From: Nitriliruptorales bacterium
GTDB lineage: Bacteria > Actinomycetota > Nitriliruptoria > Nitriliruptorales > Nitriliruptoraceae
Reading direction: 5' to 3'
NCBI GenBank assembly: GCA_030835875.1
Contig: JAURQY010000090.1
Location: forward strand, 1 to 13,883
DNA length: 13,883 nucleotides
In this document: positions 1 to 6,680 of the stretch, in pieces
Layout of the letters: every line of letters begins with the position of its first letter
Numbering within the stretch: the first letter of the stretch is position 1
Made by a program: the position numbers and the translations under genes
Notes under the pieces: model-generated
The model's database searches: none
Told to the model about the DNA's origin: nothing
Seen by the model: only the letters and a program-made list of their open reading frames with translations

Positions 1-429
1 AAGGCGCGGTCGCGTCAGCACGTGCCCGGTCGTGTCGATCGTCGCCGGCGCGCCGAGGCGCAGGACCTTGGGCTGCACGCTGCCACAGGTCGGATCGTCC
101 GCGAGGACACGCATCATGATGGTGAGCGCATCCGGTTCGACCGTGGCGTCAGGGTTCACGAGCAGCACGGCGTCGGCGGTCGAGGACCGGATACCGATGT
201 TGACCGCGCCGCAGAAGCCCCGGTTCTCCGGCAGGCGCACGAGCGTCAGCGGATGGCGATGCCTCCCCCCACGGAACGCCTCGACGCGAGCGACGGTGTC
301 GTCCACGCTCGCGTTGTCGAGCACGACGACATCGAGGCCGTCGTGCTCGATACGGTCGAGCGAGCGGAGGCAGCGGTCGATGTCGTCGGCCGAGTCCCAG
401 GTGACGACCAGCGCAGTGACGCGGTGCAC
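1..429 (-). CDS. Family 2 glycosyltransferase, N-terminal part (runs off left edge)
   Basis: The first 143 residues of a GT-A fold glycosyltransferase are visible; the C-terminal part lies outside the window. The opening strand (VTALVVTWDS, residues 4-13) is followed by VVVLDNASVDDT (34-45), the usual nucleotide-sugar-binding segment. Then come ENRGFCGAVNIGI (68-80) and LLVNPDATVEPD (89-100), whose NPD is the DXD-like metal-binding site. These are standard landmarks of the WbbL/rhamnosyltransferase-like GT2 subgroup. The start is a GTG one base after the TGA of the upstream nucleotidylyltransferase (TGAGGTG), with AGGG a few bases before it, so the two genes are probably translationally coupled. 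It is the last visible gene of the rhamnose/cell-wall operon and probably adds a sugar to the same lipid-linked glycan. Donor and acceptor cannot be read from this fragment. The fold is secure; specificity is unknown. Confidence 0.88.
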   Translation of the reverse strand, partial: MHRVTALVVTWDSADDIDRCLRSLDRIEHDGLDVVVLDNASVDDTVARVEAFRGGRHRHPLTLVRLPENRGFCGAVNIGIRSSTADAVLLVNPDATVEPDALTIMMRVLADDPTCGSVQPKVLRLGAPATIDTTGHVLTRPRL

Positions 430-430
430 C

Positions 431-1516
431 TCAGCCCTGACCGCCCGCGTCAGGATCCGGGCCGGCGACCACGCCGCGCACGGATGCCCCGGGCACGACG
501 CGAGCGCCCGGCGCGAGGAGCGCCTCCGCGACGACGGCGCGCTGTGCGACCAACGCCGCCTCGCACAGGAGCGTGTCGCTGACGTCCGCAGCATCCGCGA
601 TCCACGCTCCCGCTGCGGCGACCACATGCGGGCCGACGGCCGCCCCGCTGCCCACGCTCACCCGATCACCGAGCACCACCGGCGCGTCCAGCCGCGCGTC
701 GGGAGCGACGCTGACGTCCGTCCCCACGCGCACACCGGCCCAGGCCGGTCGACCCGTCAGCGTTCCGAGGTCGGCGAGGTCGTCGAACGGCGGCCACGGC
801 ATCGCGCCGTCCAGCACGAGCCGCTGCCCGGCGAGGAACCGCTCCGGCGTCCCGAGGTCCGTCCACACGCCCTCGTGGACGACGCCCGTCAGCCGCTCGC
901 CCGACTCGAGCAGGGTCGGGAACACCTCGCGCTCGAAGCTGAGCGGGCCGTCCGCGAAGCGTTCGAGCGCACCTGCGGACAGCACGTAGGCCCCCGCGTT
1001 GACCGTGTCATGGCCGGGTAGCGTGCCCGGCGCGGGCTTCTCGACGAACGCGACGATGCGCTCGTCCTCCAGCACGCACACTCCGAAGGTCGACGTGTCG
1101 GGGACACGCGTCAGCGAGATCGTCGCCGCCGCACCGGTGGCGTCATGCCGAGCGACGAGCGCGGTGACGTCGAGGTCGCTCAGGACGTCACCGTTGAGGA
1201 CGAGCACCGGCTCGTCGAGTCCGACGGTCGCCGCGCGCACGCCACCTGCGGTGTCGAGCGGTGTCGGTTCGGGGACGAGGAAGACCTCGAGGCCGTGCGG
1301 TGCGAGCAGCTCGACGAGCGGCGCGAACGGAGCGGTGTCCGCCCCGACGATGAGCCCGACCCGCCGCGCGCCGGCGGCACCGAGGCGGCGGGCGAGGCCT
1401 GCGAGGAACGGCGCCCCGCAGAACGGCAGCATGGGCTTGGGGACGCTCGCGGCGAGCGGCAGGAGGCGCGTGCCGCGGCCGCCGGCGACGATCAGTGCGG
1501 TGCTCGGGACGCTCAC
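431..1516 (-). CDS. Sugar-1-phosphate nucleotidylyltransferase with hexapeptide C-terminus (ManC/RmlA2-like)
   Basis: This 361-residue protein is an NTP-transferase that would condense a nucleoside triphosphate with a sugar 1-phosphate in the cytoplasm. The N-terminal signature AGGRGTRLLPLAASVPKPM (residues 11-29) contains the phosphate loop and the conserved KP. LNGD (107-110) is the metal/base-binding motif, FVEKP is at 157-161, NAGAYV at 173-178 and WTDLGTP at 218-224. Residues about 255-350 look like irregular left-handed beta-helix repeats. The GTG at 1516 is preferred over an ATG at 1606: it has GGGGGAG eight bases upstream, it makes a 4-base GTGA overlap with the preceding glycosyltransferase, and the 30-residue extension has no family resemblance. 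By position it matches the mycobacterial gene annotated manB/rmlA2 beside wbbL1 and rmlD (from memory). The product may be GDP-mannose or another NDP-sugar; the true rmlA of this locus is the gene at 4267-5343. Confidence 0.9.
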   Translation of the reverse strand: MSVPSTALIVAGGRGTRLLPLAASVPKPMLPFCGAPFLAGLARRLGAAGARRVGLIVGADTAPFAPLVELLAPHGLEVFLVPEPTPLDTAGGVRAATVGLDEPVLVLNGDVLSDLDVTALVARHDATGAAATISLTRVPDTSTFGVCVLEDERIVAFVEKPAPGTLPGHDTVNAGAYVLSAGALERFADGPLSFEREVFPTLLESGERLTGVVHEGVWTDLGTPERFLAGQRLVLDGAMPWPPFDDLADLGTLTGRPAWAGVRVGTDVSVAPDARLDAPVVLGDRVSVGSGAAVGPHVVAAAGAWIADAADVSDTLLCEAALVAQRAVVAEALLAPGARVVPGASVRGVVAGPDPDAGGQG

Positions 1517-2406
1517 CGTCGTCGCTCCCCCGTCGTGCTGCGCGCCGCACGCCGCGCCCGGGATGCGGCCGTCGTCGCGACGGCCCATGCGGCCAGCCCG
1601 GGCCACAGCAGCGGGCGCGCGAGGCGCGTCGCCCCGCGCGCATGACGGGAGAGGTACCGGTCGATGGCCCGTGCGTGCAGGAGGCGCGACCGCAGCGGGT
1701 GGCGGGAGGTGGACGCACCGACGCGGTGGATGACGAGCGCGTCGGGGACGAACCGGATGCGGCGGCCCCGCTCACGGAGCCGCGCACACAGGTCGACGTC
1801 CTCGACGAAGAGCCGGAAGCCCGGGTCGAACCCGCCGACGGCATCCAGATCGGCCCGTCGGACCGCGAAGGCGCAGCCCGAGACCCAGTCCACGTCGCAG
1901 GCCGCCGTGGCCTCGGGCCCCGTCAGGTCGAGGGCGTGGTAGCGCCGGGTCGCAGGGTTGGCGGGCACCGCCCAGCCGACGAGGGCGTGCACGATGGCCG
2001 TCCCCGTGCCGGGGGTGCGCCGGGCGGACGCCTGGTGCGAGCCGTCCGGGTAGCGGACACGCGGTCCGACGACCGCGATGCCGGGATCCTCCGCGAGCAC
2101 CGCGACCATCGTGCGCACGGAGCCCGTCGCGAACCGGACGTCGGCGTTCGCCGCGACGACGACATCGACCTCCGGCGGCAGGCTCGCTGCGCCCGCGTTG
2201 ACGCCGCGCCCGTAGCCCACGTTCCCGAGCTCGATCACCCGGACGGCGGAGAACGAGGCGCGGACCGCGTCCGCCGTCCCATCGCGCGACCCGGCGTCGA
2301 CGACCACGATCGGGCCGGGGTGGTCGGCGAGGGAGCCGAGCGCGCCGAGCACCTCGTCACGCGTGTCGTGGCTGACGAGGACGACGCCGGTCGTCGCCGG
2401 GTTCAC
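1513..2406 (-). CDS. WbbL-like family 2 glycosyltransferase (putative rhamnosyltransferase)
   Basis: This 297-residue GT2 enzyme follows rmlD directly. The landmarks are VVVDAGSRDGT (residues 34-44), NVGYGRGVNAG (62-72), ANADV (86-90, the DXD-like site), DWVSGCAFAVRR (173-184) and GGFDPGFRLFVEDVDLC (191-207), with the ED pair expected to include the catalytic base. The C-terminus is rich in Arg and Ala, with a short hydrophobic patch (about 267-280) that could sit on the membrane. The GTG at 2406 overlaps the rmlD stop by 4 bases (GTGA) and has AGGA five bases upstream; no shorter start fits the first beta strand. In mycobacteria WbbL adds rhamnose from dTDP-rhamnose to GlcNAc-PP-decaprenol, starting the arabinogalactan linkage unit. 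Adjacency to the rml genes makes a rhamnosyltransferase likely here, but the acceptor is inferred, not seen. Confidence 0.9.
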   Translation of the reverse strand: MNPATTGVVLVSHDTRDEVLGALGSLADHPGPIVVVDAGSRDGTADAVRASFSAVRVIELGNVGYGRGVNAGAASLPPEVDVVVAANADVRFATGSVRTMVAVLAEDPGIAVVGPRVRYPDGSHQASARRTPGTGTAIVHALVGWAVPANPATRRYHALDLTGPEATAACDVDWVSGCAFAVRRADLDAVGGFDPGFRLFVEDVDLCARLRERGRRIRFVPDALVIHRVGASTSRHPLRSRLLHARAIDRYLSRHARGATRLARPLLWPGLAAWAVATTAASRARRAARSTTGERRR

Positions 2407-3281
2407 CGTGATCCTGTGTCCCGAGCACCGAGCTCGTCGAGCAGGCGTTCGAGCCCTTCGCGCCAGTGCGGCAGCGGCCCGGCGCCGGTCACGCGAGCGT
2501 GCGTCGTGTCGAGCACCGACCATGCGGGACGCGGTGCCGGACGGCGGACCGCGCTCGACGGCTGTGGTGCGAGGTCGACGGCGCGGCCGGCGAGCTCGAA
2601 CACGGCGGTGGCGACGCCGAACCAGCTCGCCGTCCCCTCGTTGACGAGATGCACGGTCCCGTACCGACCGCTGACCGCGAGCCGGCGCACGGCGGCCGCG
2701 AGGTCGCGGGTGGTCGTGGGCGATCCGGTCTGGTCGTCGACGACACGCACGGGACCGCCCTCGTCGGCGAGCCGCAGCATCGTGCGGACGAAGTTGCGAC
2801 CGCGCGCACCGGACACCCACGCGGTCCGGACGATGTGATGCTCGCGCAGCGTCTCGCGGACGAGCTGCTCCCCCGCCGCCTTGCTCCGCCCGTAGACGCT
2901 GAGCGGCGCGACCGGGTCGTGCTCGACGTACCCGCGCGGGGTCCCCTCGGGGCCGGCCGGCGCGATGCCGTCGAACACGTAGTCCGTCGAGAACGTGACG
3001 AGCGTCGCGCCGCTGCGCTCGCAGGCACGGGCGAGCCACCACGGTGCGAGCGCGTTCGCACGGTGCGCGCCGTCCGGGTCGGCCTCGCAGCCGTCCACGT
3101 CGGTGCCCGCGGCGGCGTTGACGACGAGCACGGGCCGGAGCGAGGCGACGGCCTCGGCGACCGCCGCCTCGTCGGTCACGTCGAGCTGCGTGCGCGTGAG
3201 GCCGACCGTGTCATGGTCCGCGAAGGCATCGACGAGGTCGAGCCCCAGCTGACCACCGGCGCCGGTGATGAGGACCTTCAC
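2403..3281 (-). CDS. rmlD: dTDP-4-dehydrorhamnose reductase
   Basis: This 292-residue protein catalyses the last step of dTDP-L-rhamnose synthesis, NAD(P)H reduction of the 4-keto group. The Rossmann motif GAGGQLG is at residues 7-13, NAAAGTDVDGCE at 55-66, the catalytic STDYVFDG at 98-105 with YGRSK (Tyr130, Lys134), and the family motif DDQTGSPT at 182-189. The length matches the RmlD family (about 290). I chose the GTG at 3281, which overlaps the rmlB stop by 4 bases (GTGA). An ATG at 3332 would add 17 unrelated residues and overlap rmlB further. The ribosome site is weak (GGGG about 9 bases upstream), so expression probably depends on coupling to rmlB. Its substrate should come from an RmlC epimerase, which is not present in the window. 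Confidence 0.95.
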   Translation of the reverse strand: MKVLITGAGGQLGLDLVDAFADHDTVGLTRTQLDVTDEAAVAEAVASLRPVLVVNAAAGTDVDGCEADPDGAHRANALAPWWLARACERSGATLVTFSTDYVFDGIAPAGPEGTPRGYVEHDPVAPLSVYGRSKAAGEQLVRETLREHHIVRTAWVSGARGRNFVRTMLRLADEGGPVRVVDDQTGSPTTTRDLAAAVRRLAVSGRYGTVHLVNEGTASWFGVATAVFELAGRAVDLAPQPSSAVRRPAPRPAWSVLDTTHARVTGAGPLPHWREGLERLLDELGARDTGSR

Positions 3282-4270
3282 CGGGCAGCGCCCCGGCGGT
3301 CGGACGCGCCCCCGTCCTTCAGCGGTCGCCACCAGTCCTCACGCTCCCGATAGAACGCGATGGTCCGGTCGAGTCCCTCCTCGAACGTGACCTTCGGTGC
3401 CCATCCGAGTCCACGGATCCGCGTCGTGTCGACCGAGTAGCGCAGGTCGTGGCCCGGCCGGTCCGCGACGTGGTCGATGCGCTCCTCGCCGACACCGAAG
3501 CGCTCGAGGAGGATCATGGTGAGCTCACGGTTCGTGAGCTCGTTCCCCGCCCCGACGTTGTAGACGCTGCCCGGCTCGGCCTCGGTCAGCACGAGCCACT
3601 GCGCGGCCGCGTTGTCGACGACGTAGGTCCAGTCGCGAACGTTGCGTCCATCGCCGTACAGCGGGACGTTGCGCCCGTCGATCAGGTTCGTGACGAACAG
3701 CGGGATGACCTTCTCCGGGAAGTGGTACGGGCCGAAGTTGTTCGCCGTCCGGGTCACGGAGATCGGGTAGCCGTACGTCACGCCGTACGCACGGGCGAGC
3801 AGGTCTGCGCCGGCCTTCGACGCCGAGTACGGGCTGTTCGGTTCGAGCGCGTCGCCCTCGCGGAACGAGCCGGGCTCCTCGATGGAGCCGTAGACCTCGT
3901 CGGTGGAGATGTGCAGGACGCGCGGGACCTCGGCCCGACGGCACGCCTCGAACACGACTCCCGCCCCGGTCATGTTCGTGTCGAGGAACGCGGACGGGCC
4001 GTCGATCGAGCGGTCGACATGCGACTCGGCCGCGAAGTTCACGACCATGTCCGCACCTGCGACGGTCGCGGCGACCGCCTCGGGGTCACGGATGTCGCCG
4101 TGGACGAACGTGTAGCGGCGGTCCTCGCTGACGTCGGCGAGCGAGGCGAGGTTGCCGGCGTAGGTGAGCGCGTCGAGGTTCACGACCTCGACGTCGTCGG
4201 TCTCGGCGAGCACGTACCGGATGAAGTTCGAACCGATGAAGCCCGCGCCACCGGTGACGACGAGCTTCAT
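3278..4270 (-). CDS. rmlB: dTDP-glucose 4,6-dehydratase
   Basis: This 330-residue extended short-chain dehydrogenase converts dTDP-glucose to dTDP-4-keto-6-deoxyglucose, using tightly bound NAD+. It shows TGGAGFIGSNFIRY (residues 6-19), the conserved NLDALTYAGNLASL (31-44), NFAAESHVDRSI (78-89), the catalytic STDEVYG (122-128; Asp124 and Glu125) and YSASKAG (148-154; Tyr148, Lys152), and RTANNFGPYHFPEKVIP (174-190). These are diagnostic of RmlB rather than of generic epimerases. Full length is typical. The ATG at 4270 has GGAGGG six bases upstream and overlaps the rmlA stop by 4 bases (ATGA). The product feeds an RmlC epimerase encoded elsewhere and then RmlD, which is the next gene. Confidence 0.97.
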   Translation of the reverse strand: MKLVVTGGAGFIGSNFIRYVLAETDDVEVVNLDALTYAGNLASLADVSEDRRYTFVHGDIRDPEAVAATVAGADMVVNFAAESHVDRSIDGPSAFLDTNMTGAGVVFEACRRAEVPRVLHISTDEVYGSIEEPGSFREGDALEPNSPYSASKAGADLLARAYGVTYGYPISVTRTANNFGPYHFPEKVIPLFVTNLIDGRNVPLYGDGRNVRDWTYVVDNAAAQWLVLTEAEPGSVYNVGAGNELTNRELTMILLERFGVGEERIDHVADRPGHDLRYSVDTTRIRGLGWAPKVTFEEGLDRTIAFYREREDWWRPLKDGGASDRRGAAR

Positions 4271-5343
4271 ACCCGACCCTCCGTGATCTCGATCTCGGCG
4301 TGGTCGCCGAGGAGGAACCGGTGCGCGGCCGGACGACGTTCCGTCCGCGAGATCCGCACGTCGCGTCCGAGCAGCGAGCCCTCCATGCGTGGCACGTCAC
4401 GGAGATGGCAGCGCTCCATCAGCACGGAGTACTCGACCTCGCACCGCTCGAGCGTGCAGTCCGCCGCCACGGACGTGAACGGGCCGATGAACACGTCCTC
4501 GAGCACGGTGCCCGCACCGATGACGGCGGGGCCGCGCACGTGGCTGCGGATGAGCCGTGCGCCGGCCTCGACGACGACGTCCGGCGTGACGCTCGATGCC
4601 GCATCGAGCTCCCCGTCGACACGGCCGACGATGGTCGAGAGCACGACACGGTTCGCCTCGAGCAGCTCGTCCTTCTTCCCCGTGTCGAGCCACCAGCCCT
4701 CGACGAGCGACGCGCGGACCTGGCGCCCCTCCTCGACGAGCAGCTGGATCGCATCGGTGATCTCGAGCTCACCGCGCCATGATGGCTTGATGCGGCGCGC
4801 GGCATCGAGGATGGCGGAGGTGAAGAGGTAGACGCCGACGAGGGCGAGGTCGGACGGCGGGTCCTTCGGCTTCTCGACGAGGCGGACGATCGCTCCCTCG
4901 TCGTCGAGCACGGCGATGCCGAAGCGCTGCGGATCGGGGACCTGCTTCAGGAGCAGCTGTGCGGCCGGGGCATCACGCTCGAAGGCCTCGACGACGTACC
5001 GGATGCCGCCCTCGATCAGGTTGTCGCCGAGGAACATCACGAAGTCGTCGTCGCCGAGGAACGCCTCAGCGGTCAGCACCGCGTGCGCGAGTCCGAGCGG
5101 AGCGTCCTGTGGGATGTAGGTGACCTCGATGCCGAAGGCCGACCCGTCCCCGATCGCCGCACGGATCTCCGGGCCCGTGTCGCCGACGATGATGCCGACC
5201 TCAGTGACTCCGGCGTCGCGGATCTGCTCGAGGCCGTAGAACAGGATCGGCTTGTTCGCGACGGGCACGAGCTGCTTCGCGCTCGTGTGGGTGATCGGGC
5301 GCAGGCGGCTGCCCGAACCGCCCGCCAGGACCAGCGCCTTCAT
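4267..5343 (-). CDS. rmlA: Glucose-1-phosphate thymidylyltransferase, long form
   Basis: This 358-residue enzyme makes dTDP-glucose from dTTP and glucose 1-phosphate, the entry step of the dTDP-rhamnose pathway. The N-terminal domain has LAGGSGSRLRPITHTSAKQ (residues 6-24), VANKPILFYGLEQI (28-41), PQDAPLGLAHAV (78-89), MFLGDN (103-108), LVEKPKDPPSD (155-165), GELEITDAIQ (191-200) and WWLDTGKKDELLEAN (217-231). About 120 further residues form a hexapeptide-like tail with VRGPAVIGAGT. That tail and the length fit the RmlA long form (StrD-like, TIGR01208 type) rather than the roughly 290-residue tetrameric E. coli type. The ATG has GGGAGGA about seven bases upstream. It lies 26 bases after the LCP gene with no visible terminator between, so co-transcription is likely. 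Confidence 0.95.
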   Translation of the reverse strand: MKALVLAGGSGSRLRPITHTSAKQLVPVANKPILFYGLEQIRDAGVTEVGIIVGDTGPEIRAAIGDGSAFGIEVTYIPQDAPLGLAHAVLTAEAFLGDDDFVMFLGDNLIEGGIRYVVEAFERDAPAAQLLLKQVPDPQRFGIAVLDDEGAIVRLVEKPKDPPSDLALVGVYLFTSAILDAARRIKPSWRGELEITDAIQLLVEEGRQVRASLVEGWWLDTGKKDELLEANRVVLSTIVGRVDGELDAASSVTPDVVVEAGARLIRSHVRGPAVIGAGTVLEDVFIGPFTSVAADCTLERCEVEYSVLMERCHLRDVPRMEGSLLGRDVRISRTERRPAAHRFLLGDHAEIEITEGRV

Positions 5344-5369
5344 CCGACGTCCTCCCTCGCGAACCGTCC

Positions 5370-6677
5370 TCAGGACGTCGCGTCGTCACCGACGGCGACC
5401 ACCACGGCAGCACCGTCCGGCACCCGCACCCCCTCCGGCAGCGGGAGCAGCGGTGCACCGAGCACCGCCGCGACCCACCCGGCCCGGACCTCCTGCTCAG
5501 GGAGCGAGTAGACGGTAGTCGTGCCGAGCGCGTCCATCCGCGAGGGGCCGGGGCCGGCCGTGCCGAGGCTCCGGAACCCAGCGCTCAGCAGCGTGTCCTG
5601 GACGATCTGCGTGCCGTCGGCGCGGCCACCGGAGTACAGCACGACCGTCGTCTGGCCGCGCGTCTGGGCGGTACCACGGTCGGCCGGCACGCGTCCCTCG
5701 CGGAGGTCCTCGAGCAGCGCGCGGGCGCCCGGCCCGTAGGGCAGGACGTACGCGCGTCCGGCGACGGTCCGCGGGTAGCTCGGGAGCGTCGTCATCGGGA
5801 GGCCGTCGCGGACGACCCCGAGCATCTCCGTCGACAGGTCCCGCATCTGTTCGACGCCGAGCCGGTCGTCGGTCACGAGGTTCGAGGCGACGTCGTCGAC
5901 CAGTCGGTAGACGCGCGCAGGGTCCGCGAGGAGCCGAGCGTCGAGCACGCTCGCGATGACGGACCTGATGAACTGCTGCTGGCGGTCGATGCGCTCGAAG
6001 TCCGCACGAGGACCGCTCCGTGAGCGGACGAACGAGAGCGCCTCGCTCGGCCCCATGTCGTGGCAGCCCGCAGCGAAGTCGGCGCCACTCTTCGCATCGA
6101 CCAGCGGCCGCTCGAGGCAGACCTCGACGGTGCCGAGCGTGCGGACGATGTCGATGAAGCCTCCGAGCGACACCATCGCGAAGTGGTTGACCGGGAGCCC
6201 GAGGTTGCTGCGCAGGCCGCGCAGCAGCGGGTCGGGCCCGCCGGCGAAGAGCTCGGTGAGCTTGCGCGGCTCGCCGCGCTCGTCGAACACGAGGAGGTCG
6301 CGCGGGATGCTCATCAGCGTGACCCCGCTGCGGTCCTCGCTGATCGCCACGTAGAGGATCGTGTCGCTCTGCTGGCCGGTGAAGTTTCCGAGCGTGAGCT
6401 CCGCACGGTCGGCCTCAGTGAGACCTGCGCGCGAGTCGGAGCCGACGACGAGGAACGAGCTGGCGCGGGCCGTCGACGCGACGACGTCGAGCTCGGGCAC
6501 CTGGATGCGGGTGAGGTTCGCGTCCGCCTGCCGGATCAGGAGTGTCGCGCTCGCGGCACCGATGGACGCGAGGAGGACCGCGACACCCCCGAGCAGCATG
6601 CCGGTCCGACGCAGGCCGCGACGGCTCCGACCCCCGATGCGCTCCTCGCGCCAGGTGAGCCGGTCACGCGTTCGCAT
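5370..6677 (-). CDS. LytR-CpsA-Psr (LCP) family cell-wall glycopolymer ligase with LytR_C domain
   Basis: This 435-residue membrane-anchored protein starts with an Arg-rich cytoplasmic tail (1-25) and one membrane helix (about 26-48), followed by an extracytoplasmic LCP domain. Catalytic landmarks are intact: VVGSDSR (77-83), QQSDTILYV (102-110), SIPRD (123-127), VNHFAMVSLGG (163-173), FVRSR (216-220) and DFERIDRQQQFI (226-237). Cys187 and Cys205 could form a disulfide. Residues about 338-430 (QTTVVLYSGG onward) resemble a divergent LytR_C domain. LCP enzymes move lipid-linked glycans onto peptidoglycan; in mycobacteria they attach arabinogalactan through its rhamnose-GlcNAc linker. Lying directly upstream of rmlA and the WbbL-like transferase, it probably attaches the rhamnose-containing polymer made by this operon. 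The ATG is three bases after the previous stop, with GGGGAG overlapping that stop. Confidence 0.93.
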   Translation of the reverse strand: MRTRDRLTWREERIGGRSRRGLRRTGMLLGGVAVLLASIGAASATLLIRQADANLTRIQVPELDVVASTARASSFLVVGSDSRAGLTEADRAELTLGNFTGQQSDTILYVAISEDRSGVTLMSIPRDLLVFDERGEPRKLTELFAGGPDPLLRGLRSNLGLPVNHFAMVSLGGFIDIVRTLGTVEVCLERPLVDAKSGADFAAGCHDMGPSEALSFVRSRSGPRADFERIDRQQQFIRSVIASVLDARLLADPARVYRLVDDVASNLVTDDRLGVEQMRDLSTEMLGVVRDGLPMTTLPSYPRTVAGRAYVLPYGPGARALLEDLREGRVPADRGTAQTRGQTTVVLYSGGRADGTQIVQDTLLSAGFRSLGTAGPGPSRMDALGTTTVYSLPEQEVRAGWVAAVLGAPLLPLPEGVRVPDGAAVVVAVGDDATS

Positions 6678-6680
6678 CGG

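Noticed and set aside
1517..1606. ATG start at 1606 for the nucleotidylyltransferase
   Set aside because: The 30 extra residues do not match the family. The GTG at 1516 has a strong ribosome site and a 4-base overlap with the upstream gene.
2407..3042. Start at 3042 for the WbbL-like glycosyltransferase (509 codons)
   Set aside because: The added 212 residues are an out-of-frame reading of rmlD, Arg-rich with no domain. GTG 2406 begins directly before the first GT-A strand.
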